A stretch of DNA of 64,000 nt from Monomorium pharaonis (lineage: Eukaryota; Arthropoda; Insecta; Hymenoptera; Formicidae). Location of the stretch: contig NC_050469.1 in NCBI RefSeq assembly GCF_013373865.1, positions 20,328,046 through 20,392,045 of the forward strand. The letters are read 5' to 3'. Of this stretch, positions 39,471-51,008 are shown one piece after another. The notes below the pieces were generated by a model. That model was not told where the DNA came from. It saw only the letters and a program-made list of their open reading frames with translations, and ran no database searches. The translations under genes were made by a program, and so were the position numbers. Each line of letters starts with the position of its first letter. Position 1 is the stretch's first letter.

Positions 39471-40473
39471 TTAAAGTCTACCGCATTCCCCGGAACTCAT
39501 TATTTGATGGCACTTCGTGCACGTGACGCGCACCGTAATCTTCCCATCCCCATTTAAACCATCGCCCACGCGCCATCTTTCCCCGAAAAAATAATAAGCG
39601 AGAGGGTTGGTCCTGTGATACACGACGTAGGAGATGGGAGACCAGGGCTGACAGCGATTCATAATTTCACGCGGGCTTATTGCAGTCAGTTATTTATCCT
39701 CTCTACTCATCGTGCATGCAGCTCTCGCCTAAGACTCGCGGTTCCGTTCCGCTTGCGGTTTTCGCCTTCTTCTCCTCTCTTGTTCTCCTCATCCCGTTCT
39801 CCTCTACCATCGCCATCATCATATCGCAGTTTCTTTGCTGAATGAGTCACACGTCTAAACTTTAAAGCAATGTCGCGCTATAATTCGGTATGGATCGCAT
39901 CGTTCGACCGTACATCATGTGCACCACTACAAATCAATTATTCGATTTCGCTTATGGCAAGCACGTATCAACAATAGTTATTTATGGATAACTATGAGAC
40001 TAGACGACGCTAGGTCAAAGGCCATTTTCGTGGTTGTTGCATCAGAATAAGAATAACGAGAGGGCACTCCTATACGCGGTCTCTGGTTTCGTCGCTTGTG
40101 GTTACAAAATTGTATCGGTTTAACTTCCCGACGAGACAAGTGTTGATTTACGATTCTCACAGGCTATATATTTCACAGTTATCTGATTTAAAACTTTGTA
40201 TTAAACTTTCTCTGAAGGTTAAAACCCAACGGGATTAACAAGGACCGTTGGCATGGCGTCGAGTTTTTTGGTTTCTCGGCCGGGGTATTCATATATTTTG
40301 ATGGAAAATAGTCGTTGTTTCATACGAGTTAAAAAAAGGGATATTTGTGCAGACAGAATCGTGAATGCTTCCGGCTAGATTTTCCGGCCAGTATCCGCCG
40401 GCGTTACGAATATTCGGCCAGTTTGGTGGCCAAATAGTCCCTCACTCGCCGCCTGCTCGCTTGAACACGGAGG
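39471..40473. other. GC-moderate DNA with a CGGCYAG cluster
   Basis: 39,480-39,850 and 40,200-40,460 are GC-moderate. CGGCCGG (40277), CGGCTAG (40372), CGGCCAG (40385) and CGGCCAG (40415) form a loose cluster over 145 bases. No gene was recognised. Confidence 0.4.
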
Positions 40474-40491
40474 ATAATCCTCGTGGATTAT
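40474..40491. promoter_or_regulatory. Inverted pair of TAATCC sites
   Basis: ATAATCC-TCGT-GGATTAT is a perfect hairpin containing two inverted TAATCC cores, the preferred site of K50 (Bicoid/Otd/Pitx-type) homeodomains. A head-to-head pair with close spacing suits dimer binding. This is a sequence match only. Confidence 0.35.
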
Positions 40492-40827
40492 TGCGCTATC
40501 ACGTGGGTCCATACGTGCTCACGGGTAGGATGCCCTAGGATGTCGTATTTGTATGCCGTGGAATACACCTACGTGTTTGTATCGCACGGGTTCTCCATGG
40601 AAACCCTTGCTAGGGGCCGGGCCTGCTGCGATACCCTAATTCCTAAATCTGTCGCCATAAGTCCTCGTTACAATAAATAACCCGACCGGTGTGTCTGAGC
40701 TTGCGTCTCCTGCTTTTCTCTCCTTCTCTTCTACCTTCTCCTTCTGAACCATCTCCTGCTGCTTTCTCTGAACTAGCTTTAAATAAGCTTACTGGTCGCG
40801 TGCATACGATTCAATCGTTTCATGAAA

Positions 40828-40830
<3 letters not shown>

Positions 40831-40861
<31 letters not shown>

Positions 40862-40877
40862 TATTTACACACACACA
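40831..40877. repeat. (GT)13 with inverted (AC)n, perfect 14-bp hairpin
   Basis: (GT)13 at 40831-40856 is followed by AAAATTATTT and (AC)n to 40877. Bases 40846-40859 pair perfectly with 40864-40877 around the loop ATTA. Confidence 0.9.
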
Positions 40878-41999
40878 TTTAGCAAAAGCGTTTTGTTGAT
40901 TACAATATTCTATGTATTACTCTGTAATATCAATAAAAATCAGGTAATAAAATAAATTTTTGCTATTAAAAGTGCAATATATCAGTACGTTGATAAGTTT
41001 ATAAATGCGATAGTACAAATACTCGAAATAAGATGTTCATTAAACTTCAGAGTAAGTGGTAACTCTTACTTTGTATTTTTAAAAAGTATTTCTTCTTTAA
41101 TCCTGCAATATTTCAATTTTGTTATTTGAGATTTATATTTTGTACCATCGGTATTTTCAATATTCAGTTACTGTCTTATGCTTATTTAACACATTGCTGC
41201 TCTGATTTACATTTTTTTCTATCATGTCGCACTTATTGCATCTTATACTAAAAGCGGGTACACAAAAAGGCATGCTGGGGCGTGAAATAATACGATCGAT
41301 AAATCCTAATAAATGTCTACCTGCCCCGTACAGCATATATAAATAAAACGATGGTGTGTTTTCTCTTTCTCTCTCTCGTTTTCGCGCGCGAAGAACGTGA
41401 TCAAGCGCATTCTGTCTATGTGTGCGTGGTCACGTGCGTTGACACGCATGCGCTACATCCAACCATACAGCTTCATCATGGGCGCCACAATATACGATAT
41501 ATAGCGGCGTGTACTGATTGTCGTAAGCTCAAGATCTTTTACAAGAAATCTTTGATACACAAAATAAAAATAAAAAATAAAAAATTTAGATGGTAAATTA
41601 AATAGTAATTGTGTCATAAATTATTATCATGTAATATATAGCGTTTTCAAAGAATTTAAAAAGTTTTGAAACATAAAAATGTGTTATATGATTTCAACAA
41701 TTAAATATATAATACATATTATTTTTAATTGGAGAAAATAATTTCAATAAGTTGTAAATTAGGTCATAATAAAACATAAAAATTTGTAAATAAGACTAGC
41801 AAAAAACTTTAAAAATATCTGAATTATCTTATTCATACAGTTACAATTATTTATCTCGTTATTTCATAATATTATACTATACTATTATATTAATAGTCGA
41901 GTTTAAATAATTGCACATTGCAAAAATTGATAAGAGCTATACATATAAGAAGAACTTTTCTCTCACAACTTTGTCATAAAATCGCTGTAGGGGGTAACA
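40878..41999. other. AT-rich DNA with a small GC patch
   Basis: 41,380-41,530 is GC-moderate and follows a TATA-like motif near 41336. The frame 41351-41596 is not recognisable. The rest is AT-rich. Confidence 0.5.
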
Positions 42000-42590
42000 A
42001 TAACACGAGCTCAGTTACAGTTGCAGCAATGTGAGGATGCATTCAGAATAGCAAAGAAAGAAAAGGGAAGTAGACAAAGAAGAGTTAAAGTTAAAATCAC
42101 GCGAGAGGGAGATGCAATTCGAGAGTGTATGAGAACGAGTCGTTAAGGGGCGGGAAAGATGGCGTAAGGGGGTACGAGGGGGTCGTGAGAGGTGGTGGCG
42201 GCAGGGGGAGGTGGTACAGCGGAGGATGAAGGTGGTGGGGGTGTGCATTGCGGATTTATTCCCGCCAACACATTCATCATGGCGGATTTAGCTGAACCCG
42301 TAACGCATTGCCGTGGATATATATCTGCTTCCATCCCTACCCTAACTTCCTCCCTCCTCCGTCCTTTACCCCTCCACCACCTCATCACAATTCCGACCGA
42401 ATCCTCGCCGGTATATCCTGTATTCTGACAAAACCTCTCTTTTTCAATGACTCCCTAACTCTTTCCGCAATACGTGAAGCGAAAGGATACTGGATCGTTT
42501 ACGATGCTCCGGGTATTACGTTTCGCAACGGTATATTTTACCATCGCGATATAATAACATAAATATCACTAGCGATTTAATACATAACGT
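42000..42590. other. GC-rich island, purine half then pyrimidine half
   Basis: The plus strand is G/A-rich to about 42,245 and C/T-rich from 42,325. GATGAAGGTGGTGG near 42225 can pair with CCACCACCTCATC ending at 42386, with small bulges, so a long stem-loop is possible. Two ATGGCG (Pho-core) sites lie at about 42155 and 42279. No gene was recognised. Confidence 0.4.
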
Positions 42591-43380
42591 AACATGTCTA
42601 TTTATATATATCGTGAGGTATACAATTTTATAAATAAGTTTGCTGCAATTTGCATTTTGCAATAATAGATTTGGATGAGAAATTATGTCAAAATGAGCTA
42701 CATGTATGCACAGTTCTTTTCCTTCTTGTTGACCATTCGCGGCAGAAACAGACCGTAAATAGCTCTTTAATAAATCTTTGGTGTGCTATCAGCAGCTGAT
42801 CGCAATGCATCATGGCGCAGCGTTGACAGACCCCTCTAACTACTCTTCACCCTTCGTCCTCATGCTATCCCCTCTCTTCTGCTCCGCGTAGATACGATAT
42901 TACGGGGATTGGTATAAATCTATGGCTCATCCATCTACATTTTATCCCCGAAGAACCAAGACACCCACGCAGAAACGCGCGTACAAGCGCACACATGAGC
43001 CGAAACGTGCACAAACACCATCAAAATCTTCCTTCTTCGCCACTCCTCTCATATCCTGAGGGTCCCTATTCGCCCTTCTCCCTCGAGACGGTTCAAATCC
43101 GATCTCCAGCTCAACTCCACCTCTCCTCCTGGCTCCCTCGTTCCACCTGCTCTATCGAGATTCCAATAGCGGCCTTATCGAAGGCTTTGTACGATGAGGG
43201 ATCGCAAGCTACCCGGGCACTTTCTGCGGTCCTCATGATATTTCACATTTATTATCATATTTCAGTTATTCGCAAGCCATTCTTTATCAAGTCAAGACGT
43301 TATTAACGAAGATGCGAGAAAAAATGTATAGGATTCTGCGTTTAATAGAAGTGAGAAATTTATTCTCAAAAATTAAATCA
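42591..43380. other. Spacer and pyrimidine-biased GC island
   Basis: 42,835-43,150 is C/T-biased. GGTTCAAATCC near 43089 resembles a tRNA B box, but the T stem does not pair (see rejected). No gene was recognised. Confidence 0.4.
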
Positions 43381-43453
43381 ATATAATATTGTTATAAACA
43401 ATAAGTGTACAAACAATAAATTAATTAAAATATAATATTGTTATAAATAATAA
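43381..43453 (+). repeat. Two 24-bp direct repeats
   Basis: ATATAATATTGTTATAAA is the first part of a 24-base unit at 43381-43404, repeated at 43430-43453 with one mismatch (C/T), an offset of 49 bases. Confidence 0.8.
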
Positions 43454-44935
43454 ATTACTGATTTTTAATATATTATTAATTTGTCATTTTATTTACTTAT
43501 AATAATATGTGTATTAGACACATTTTATTTTAATTATTTTCTTTTCATATGATACTATAACGTACGTCTTTGAAAAAAAATATACTTACTATAACTCTCG
43601 ACAATATATAAATATATTAATTTTACAATCTATAACGAATATTAATTAATTTATAAATTGCATTTTGTTTAACTCCATAAGTTCTCTGGTACTGCCAATG
43701 GGTGATGATTCATAAATGATGAGAGTCCAGAATTCCTTGGCGCCAATTCTGTAAATATGGAGAGCAGTTAGCTCAAAAAGAATTCCCTGCATTATTTGCA
43801 TAGTGCAAGTTCGTTGCTCTATTTACTCATCGCATTGATTCCAAATCAGTACTACTCTACATTGGATGTTTAACAGAAACGTACTATTACTTGATAGAAC
43901 ACCACCCTATAAGAACGAAAGAAGATATGGGCACATAAAACTCAACTCCTAAAGAGCTGACAGTTGCAAAGGATAAAAACTAAATGCACGCATAGTGTGC
44001 AAGAAATGAAATCACGATGCACTAAGACTTGACCGCATGCTCGAGTAATACTGAGGTCGTCCTCGAAAAATCGATAGTTGAAAAAGGTAGGAAATGTTTT
44101 GAGATAGGGAAAACTTGCTTCGGCTTATTCCCCCCCGTTGGTTTAACAAAGTGCGATCGACAGCGGGATAACAGCTGCTCCAAGTGGCTCTTCCGGTGAG
44201 AACGGGGAGAAACGGAACGATTCTCCCTCCTCACCCTAACGCCTGTCTTTCTCCCTATGCCAAATATGGCGGTTGTCTCTTGCGAAGATGGCTTTTGAAT
44301 TTCGATTTAATTCACGTCGCAAAATGTGGTGCGACTTTGACAGATTTATCATGAAACTTTTAATTCTATATATTTTATGTAAAATATCGTCGCTAGTAAT
44401 CATTCTTAACTACATTCTTATTTTATGTCCGCGAAAACGTTCTACCGACGATTTATGTCGTGACAAAAAGATTGCCATTTCTTACTGCACAAATAAGTTA
44501 TTCGCAGACGCAAAGGACTTTTTACAAAGTCGAGTCACTTTGTTGCGTGGAAACGTGGCACTGGTACACCTCCAAACGATACGACGTAGTTTCTTAACTT
44601 CTGCTTTTGTCATCAAACTTTCATGAGGTACCGAACGATACGTCGAGCAGGAAAAACTTGCCACGAAATTACCAAGGGCCCCGTGTCAGAGCCCGCTTCG
44701 TATGCTACAACGTGGAAGAGGGTGGAGCGGAGGTAGAACGAAAACCAAGCGGGAGATGGTAACGAAAGAGAAAGAAAGAAGAGGTGTATCCCGACCCAAA
44801 TTCAAAGGACGAGAAAACTTGGCTCGTCAATCAGCAGCCGGAACGAAGAAAGTTCCGGTGCGAGGACAAACGCTTGTATCCTCTTGCTGTGTATCTTTGA
44901 TACCTTCTTCGCGAGTATACACAATGTTTGAAGCT
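43454..44935. other. AT-rich DNA, then a GC-moderate island
   Basis: A palindromic patch CAGAATT...AATTCTG around TTGGCGCCAA lies at 43728-43751. 44,100-44,930 is GC-moderate with frames on both strands, none recognised. Confidence 0.45.
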
Positions 44936-44961
44936 TCTCTCTCTCTCTCTCTCTCTCTCTC
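44936..44961. repeat. (CT)n microsatellite
   Basis: About 13 CT units. Confidence 0.95.
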
Positions 44962-45597
44962 CCTCTATTTGCGATAGTTTCAGACACAGTATACAATCTC
45001 GTACGTCTCTCATTACATTGCGCACCACGAGAAAACGCTGAATCGTATCAGTCGAAAGGCTGGAGATTAACGGCGGAACTTTGGTGGCTAAAACAGTGAT
45101 TAAGTACCGCTAACCAAATTTCAATCCGGTATTAAATTCTCAATAAATTCGAGAAGTACCGTCTGGTGGGCCGTATAAAATATAATTAGTATTAAAACAG
45201 ATGACACAATTTATTCACGAAGATGGAAGAAATTAGTGTTTAAATATACTAAGAAAACCTTTGATTGACCTTACGTGGGATTTTATCTTCAGATATAATT
45301 GTCACGGAGATGAGATTATTTGTGCGTCGGATTACGAAAAAAAAGTTAATGAAAAATCTGTGAACGCTATACAAGGCGTTGCCAGTCAACGAATGAATAA
45401 CGCTGCCGTCTTCAAAGAGCTCTATGCCGGAATATACACCGAGATTCGGCTAAATCATTTTTCATGACGAACGAGCGACTTCCACGAAAAGGCCGTAGCT
45501 CGCGCGTGTAGCCGCGACGGCGACGGTCGTCGCCCGTATCTCACCCTAGCCATCAGTATTTTCCAACTTGTCTCACGGATTCCCTCCCGCGTACCTC
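44962..45597. other. Mixed spacer leading into a CpG-rich block
   Basis: AT-rich to 45,470, then CpG-rich. The frame 45261-45467 has no recognisable motif. Confidence 0.45.
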
Positions 45598-45598
45598 T

Positions 45599-45612
45599 CC
45601 CCCCCCCCCCCC
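45599..45612. repeat. 14-base C run
   Basis: Fourteen consecutive C residues immediately upstream of the CRE/TATA cluster. Confidence 0.95.
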
Positions 45613-45624
45613 TCCACCCCTCAC

Positions 45625-45650
45625 TGACGTAAGTAACAACATATATAAAA
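45625..45650 (+). promoter_or_regulatory. Candidate core promoter: CRE and TATA box
   Basis: TGACGTAA (45625-45632) is followed ten bases later by TATATAAA (45642-45649). The downstream 1.2 kb is CpG-rich, as expected of a start region. No strong initiator is visible about 30 bases downstream, and two GTAAGT strings in the same place complicate the reading. Motifs seen; promoter inferred. Confidence 0.4.
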
Positions 45651-46960
45651 GTAAGTGACTCGACTCTCTCGCGGGGCGGTGATACAGGGTCCTCCTATCT
45701 GCGAAGTCTATCGGGCAGTAAACAGCGTGCGGCAGATAAGGCGGGAGATATATTATAGACTCCGTCCCGTCGCGTACGAGCGTATACAGAACGAGGCCGT
45801 GATAGCTAGCTGGCTGGCTCTAGCCAAGCCCAAAACCCGGCGCTAGAGCGCGGGAGGCGCGCTCTATATATTTCGCTTCTTTTTTCGTCCCGGGCTTCGT
45901 TCTGGTAAAAACGCCGCCGGCGTCTGAATACTCGCGCGCGGAGGACGGAAGTCGGTTTGCAAGCCAAGCATGGGGCGGCGGCGCCGAGCAACCCCTTATT
46001 TTACTCCTTCCTAGTCGGTGGCCCAAGTAGCTGCCTCCCTCTTCCAACCCCTCAGGATCGACTTGACTATCCCCCCCCTCCCGCTCGTCGCCCCGCACCC
46101 GGACCCGGTTCACCGTCCTCTACTTTAACTTCTTTCGCTTCTCGATCTTTTTCTTCTCTGGCCAATGCTCGAATGCTCGATGCTGCGATACATCACGTGC
46201 ACGCTGTTGCCAGTTGACTTTCTATCTCTCCCACCCCACCTTCCTTCAGCAGACACGGAAATCTAACTCCAAACTCACCAAACGAACATTTCTCCTTTCT
46301 CTTTTGGCAAACTGCCATTTATTCGCAGATTGAAACTTCTTACTGTTAGGCTTCCGCGATAAGAATTGAAAAAAAATGGCGATCTCTGCAACTACCAAAG
46401 TGATTTATTTGCCGGATGAATAAAATTCGTTATACCGCGTGGGCATTTTGTGCGAAACTAAATACTGGTTACGCGCGATTTTCCAATTCGGAGAATAGCC
46501 GCGCTTTTCGTCACAGTCGGCGCAGCAGTTGCACGAATAATTTTACACACGAGGCACGAGGGAAGAGAGGAAAGGGTTATGGTTTATTTCAACGTTATTT
46601 CAAAACGATGCCATGTTGGGGGCAAGTTATTATACCGCTGTCAGCCACCGCACTACCCTACGTTGATCTGCATAACCATCATGGTCCCCCCTATAAAGTA
46701 TTCTGGTAGAAGGCCGGCCCTTTGCCGTGACTCCAGACCACTCAATAGAGACGCGGCTATCAGCCAACCGCAAAAGCGATTACAAATTAACGTGACGTTT
46801 CTTCGCGCTTTAATATGAACTCCCGCTATGTCTCCCATCCCTCTTACGCACACCCTTTCTCACTCCCCAGAGAGCGAATACAATTATCGTGCCTTTTGTT
46901 TCACAATTGCAGTTACTCCTCCGTTTCCTACCCGGAGGGTGAACGAATACTACTATCTAC
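45651..46960. other. CpG-rich block, possible 5' untranslated region
   Basis: GC-rich with many CpGs and open frames on both strands. An ATG with a good context (AAAAATGGCG) at 46376 opens only 15 codons (MAISATTKVIYLPDE) before TAA at 46421-46423. No known protein was seen. Confidence 0.35.
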
Positions 46961-47870
46961 TTTTACTTTTGCATTCTTACGACAATTTTAAATTACCACA
47001 ATAATGCTCTATTTGTCGTTTTATATTAACGTATTACTTTAATAATTGAAAAAAAATCAAAATATTCAGTAACAATTATTATTAGTGGTACTTGCTTTGA
47101 TATTTATTAATTATTAAAAAATTTGACTGTGATAATGGAACATACATTTTGGTAAAATATATCTTATACTTTTTATTAGAAGATTTATTTACTAGAAATA
47201 CATTTTTTTTTCATATTTAAATAAGAGTTTATTTAATAAAATAAACATTATATCTTACAAATAAATTTGTAAGTATTTTTATCTCAACATTATAGCTTAT
47301 TTATACAAGAAAATTTTTGGAAAGATATATATCCATAATTTAATCATAATACATCTTTTTACGATAACGACAGACAAACTCGATCAATGTTACAATTATG
47401 ACATCAATATGAAGTAAAAATAAAATAAATAATTCTTTCAATTTTAGCAAAAACTAAATTTGTTTTTTCTATGTCAGAATATTGCATATCCCTCTTATAT
47501 TTAATAATAAAATGATTATTATAATTTGTTGTGCTAAATCTCCGAAATAATTTCAAATAATACATAATAATACAATGCGTTTTAAATAAACTCACATATA
47601 TGTATAATCAGTAAACTTTTTTGTTAAATAATAAGTTAAATATTGGACATGTGAATGAACACAAAAAATAAGAAGTGTCACTTTTCAGTCGAAACAAATG
47701 TTAGTACCTAATATTATTCATATCATTATTAAATATATTTTTTAATTTAAAAATTTTTTATTCTATAATATTTCTTACGCGTGTTAAAATTTAATTATTC
47801 GAACAGAGCAATGTTGCAGACTTCTTCCCATAAAGAAAGAAGAAAATATTTGTGACATGTAAAACAAGCC
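46961..47870. other. AT-rich non-coding DNA
   Basis: No feature recognised. Confidence 0.6.
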
Positions 47871-48250
47871 GACACAAAGTTATCTCCCACGTAGTCCTAG
47901 ATTTACGATATTTGCCGCTGATTTCAAAGGTACTTTAAAAATGGAACAACCTTGACATCTACTCCCCTCTAACTTAACGGTCTATGCAGTCCCGTTTTTT
48001 TACTAAGAAAAAAATCTTAATGCGTGACGACCCCATCGCTGTCATTGTTACATTTCCGCAAACATTTTTGGTCGGTCAGTCCCGTTAAGTCACACTTCGG
48101 AAAATGAAATGTGTATTTTTCTATAAACTTCAAGGTTTCTCGCAGTGGAAAGTCTTATAAAAAAGAATATAGGTGTAACCAAAGTCTTTTAATTTGAAGG
48201 TCTTTTTACCGTTATAATCTCGAAGTTACAAGCCATGTTACCTAAACACA
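47871..48250. other. Possible decayed interspersed repeat
   Basis: This GC-moderate block in very AT-rich DNA, ending in a stretch about 48,170-48,240 with alternating short AAGG/GAAG motifs, has the texture of an old transposon. I see no terminal repeats, coding remnant or target duplication. Confidence 0.2.
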
Positions 48251-48742
48251 CACGCACGCAAAACACACAAGTATAGCGTTATTTCTTTAATTTTACTTAT
48301 CCAATGGCATTATTATAAAAAGGCAAATAAATATTACAAAGTATTTGTATTTTATAACATCACGTATGCATACATAAACAAAGCAACTTTTGCATTTTAT
48401 TTTATAATAATGCAAATAAATTTCTAAAAAACTGATATATAAAGAATATTTTAATATAATAAAAATTTTGAATACAAATTTTGTTATTACATAAATATAA
48501 AATAATTAAAGTAAAATTCCTTTAAAATAAAATATTAAATTAAAATAAATTAAAAAATATAGGTGTACAAGTTAAAAGCTTAATTTTTTATCAATTATTA
48601 ATATTGTCAATATTTAATCACTATTCACTTTTGAACATATTGACATTTCATTTTTTATAATATACAATTTATTTTGTAGTATACAGATTTAAGAATATAA
48701 CACAGCAAGTTTTAGTCTCTTAATTTAATTCTGTTTTACAAA
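48251..48742. other. AT-rich non-coding DNA
   Basis: No feature recognised. Confidence 0.6.
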
Positions 48743-48750
48743 TACACATA

Positions 48751-48796
<46 letters not shown>
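48743..48796. repeat. (CA)n microsatellite
   Basis: CA units, imperfect at the left and pure for about 40 bases at the right. Confidence 0.95.
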
Positions 48797-48800
<4 letters not shown>

Positions 48801-49031
48801 TCGCTCTTCTAATTTCGTGCGTGAATCTATAAAAACATCGAGACGTGTCACTTCCAAGTATATCACCCACCAAGATAAAATTGTCCCTCATATATTCACC
48901 ACTGGGCGGTGTTTCCCATGTAAATACTGAAAAAAAATAACATCACTGAAGAAATGCTTTGATCCTATCATCTAGACACTTAAGACGTCAAAGGTCCTTA
49001 TTAAAATAATTTAAGATTTGTGTGCGACATA

Positions 49032-49237
49032 CACTGGAACCCCGCGTTAGCGGACTGTTCGGGGCTTTGGTCCGCTAACGCGGGGTTATCTCCTATTGCT
49101 TGGTTTCACTCCCACTCCGTGAAATACGCGACTGCATTGCTCATTGCTATCCCCACACACGCTACTCATATGGGCCGAGTGCATATGGAGGGGATAGTTT
49201 CCGCTAACGCGGAGTACGCTAACGCGGGGTTCCAGTG
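49032..49237. mobile_element. 206-bp MITE, pogo/Tigger-like termini
   Basis: The ends CACTGGAACCCCGCGTTAGC... and its reverse complement are perfect over 21 bases and flanked by TA (49030-49031 and 49238-49239). The core CCGCGTTAGCGGA occurs about four times: in the left TIR, inverted next to it (forming a hairpin around GTTCGGGGCTTTG), and twice at the right end. There is no coding capacity. GAACC-type ends with a TA duplication are typical of pogo/Tigger elements of the Tc1/mariner superfamily; this family assignment is inferred. The long frame 49020-49271 is simply read through the element. Confidence 0.88.
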
Positions 49238-49239
49238 TA

Positions 49240-49689
49240 TTACCAGGAAATTTTACTTTGTGCGCACTTGATACTAAATGCTTTTGTGACAGAATTTCAC
49301 TATAATAATTTAATAAAGGTTTAAAGAAAAATGTTTCTAAATTTTGTTGTCTGCCATTGAGAAAAATTTGAAACGAGAGATTAATACTCAAAGTGAAAAA
49401 ATTGATAATAAAATTTGTATACATAATTGTATAAACAATAAGAATTATAATTTATTATCTCTGTAATGATACGAATTAAACACAAGTCATGTAAGAATGC
49501 GCATATAAAATTGATAGGATATTCTATGTTATGCACATGACACCGGGAAATTATATTAACAACTAATTCATAAAGGATCAGGAACAGCCAATAGCAGGTG
49601 GACGTTGCCGTTATCTTGAACGGGGTTGTCCAACCAAGAAATAATACAAGTGCACTAGGCAGAAGAGACCAACCTACCCCTTACTATCC
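49240..49689. other. AT-rich flank
   Basis: No feature recognised. Confidence 0.55.
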
Positions 49690-49984
49690 GCACACCCGTC
49701 GCCCGCAGATAAATCTTCCCGCCCTCTAATTGGCCTTCCCTCCATTTCCTCGGCCCATACCCATACCCTTGGTCGACCTGTTCCTTCTTCGCCTCTCCCT
49801 CACCTCCTTCTCTCGGTGTCCCCCTTCCCACTCCTCGTTCGTTTCATCTCGGTTTCACTTCCCTACCTTCCCGGGCACAGCTCCAGAGAACGTTCTCACC
49901 CTATGCGCCGCCACCCTTCCCTCCCACCATTCATCTCTAAACCGGCGAATTATTAGAATTATTAGACATTATATTGGCCGCAAA
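49690..49984. other. Pyrimidine-biased GC island
   Basis: The plus strand is strongly C/T-biased, like the islands at 25.8, 43.0 and 57.9 kb. The start of the frame 49730-50188 is a product of this bias. Confidence 0.4.
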
Positions 49985-50188
49985 ATGTCCGTTAAACCGC
50001 CAGAACTCAATTGTAAATTAAGATTTCTGATAATGCCGCGAGATGTATGTGTTCCAAACTTAGTAGCTATTATTAAAGTTCTAGATTCATATATTAGTAG
50101 GATTTGTTCCCTGAATTTATCCGAAGAAGTATCAGATTACCTTATGTATGTGCAATATGGTGCACATAAAGGTAAATATAAAATATAA
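49985..50188 (+). CDS. Candidate coding frame or exon, unrecognised
   Basis: From ATG 49985 a 67-codon frame leaves the C/T-rich island and continues in ordinary composition: MSVKPPELNCKLRFLIMPRD, then VCVPNLVAIIKVLDSYISRI and CSLNLSEEVSDYLMYVQYGA. Mixed hydrophobic and charged residues without repeats look protein-like. A donor-like AAAG/GTAAAT lies at 50171/50172 shortly before the stop. I do not recognise it; a chance frame is quite possible. Confidence 0.2.
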   Translation: MSVKPPELNCKLRFLIMPRDVCVPNLVAIIKVLDSYISRICSLNLSEEVSDYLMYVQYGAHKGKYKI

Positions 50189-50885
50189 TAAAGTTTTCCT
50201 ACTGATACATCTCTACACAATTACACAATAAATTGATATGTTATATATTTTATCGAAATATTGATATTTTAAACAAAAAAATATGTAAAAAGAGAGTGAG
50301 AGAGAAAGAGAGAATACAGAATGTACACTTGTAGTTTTGTTAGTAATCTGGCAAGAAAACTTAATACCAAAACTCGATAAAGTATGGATCTTGGCTAGTG
50401 TAAATAAATCTTAACGAGCATTTCTGAAACGCATGGGGATATAATTTGTGCTCAAATCGAAAATGATTCAGCACTCGTGGAAATAACAGATACTAACCGA
50501 GAGTTACGAGCGCATCGTTACGAATACGTGTAATATTTGCAGCAGCAAGAGCAACATCAGCGAGGCTTTTGCATTTCTCCTTCTATCCTATACTCGACCG
50601 TTCTCCATCTCTCTTTTGGCCAACCAACCACCTCACAGTTCGTTTCCGTGTTGTTACATAATACACGCTGCGGCGCGGTTACGTGGATGAGGGATGAGGT
50701 GCTGCGTTGCCTAATAACCTCCCCTTTGCACAACACCCCCTGAAACCCGACTGAATTCTCCTCCAACCCCCTTGTTATACGAAGCGCACAGGATACGATG
50801 GTATTTGCGAGCAGTGCATGCAACTACGAGCAAACCACCCTGCAAGAGCACGACGATATAGAAACACCGCTTGAACATCACTGAC
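50189..50885. other. AT-rich, then GC-moderate DNA
   Basis: 50,440-50,880 is GC-moderate with frames on both strands, none recognised. Confidence 0.45.
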
Positions 50886-50964
<79 letters not shown>

Positions 50965-51008
50965 GGAGAGAAGGAGAAGGAGGAAGAAAAGGAGGAAGAG
51001 GAGGAGGA
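50886..51008 (+). repeat. 123-bp homopurine tract with (GA)n and G13
   Basis: The plus strand has no pyrimidine from 50886 to 51008: (GA)n to 50953, thirteen G at 50954-50966, then GGA/GAA-rich sequence. It can in principle form triplex (H-DNA) and the G run can add quadruplex character. Confidence 0.95.

Noticed and set aside
43080..43115. tRNA-like B box GGTTCAAATCC
   Set aside because: The T stem has a mismatch and a G-U pair in five positions, and there is no matching acceptor stem or A box upstream.
49020..49271. 83-codon ORF as a gene
   Set aside because: It is read through the 206-bp MITE and reflects its GC-rich terminal repeats.
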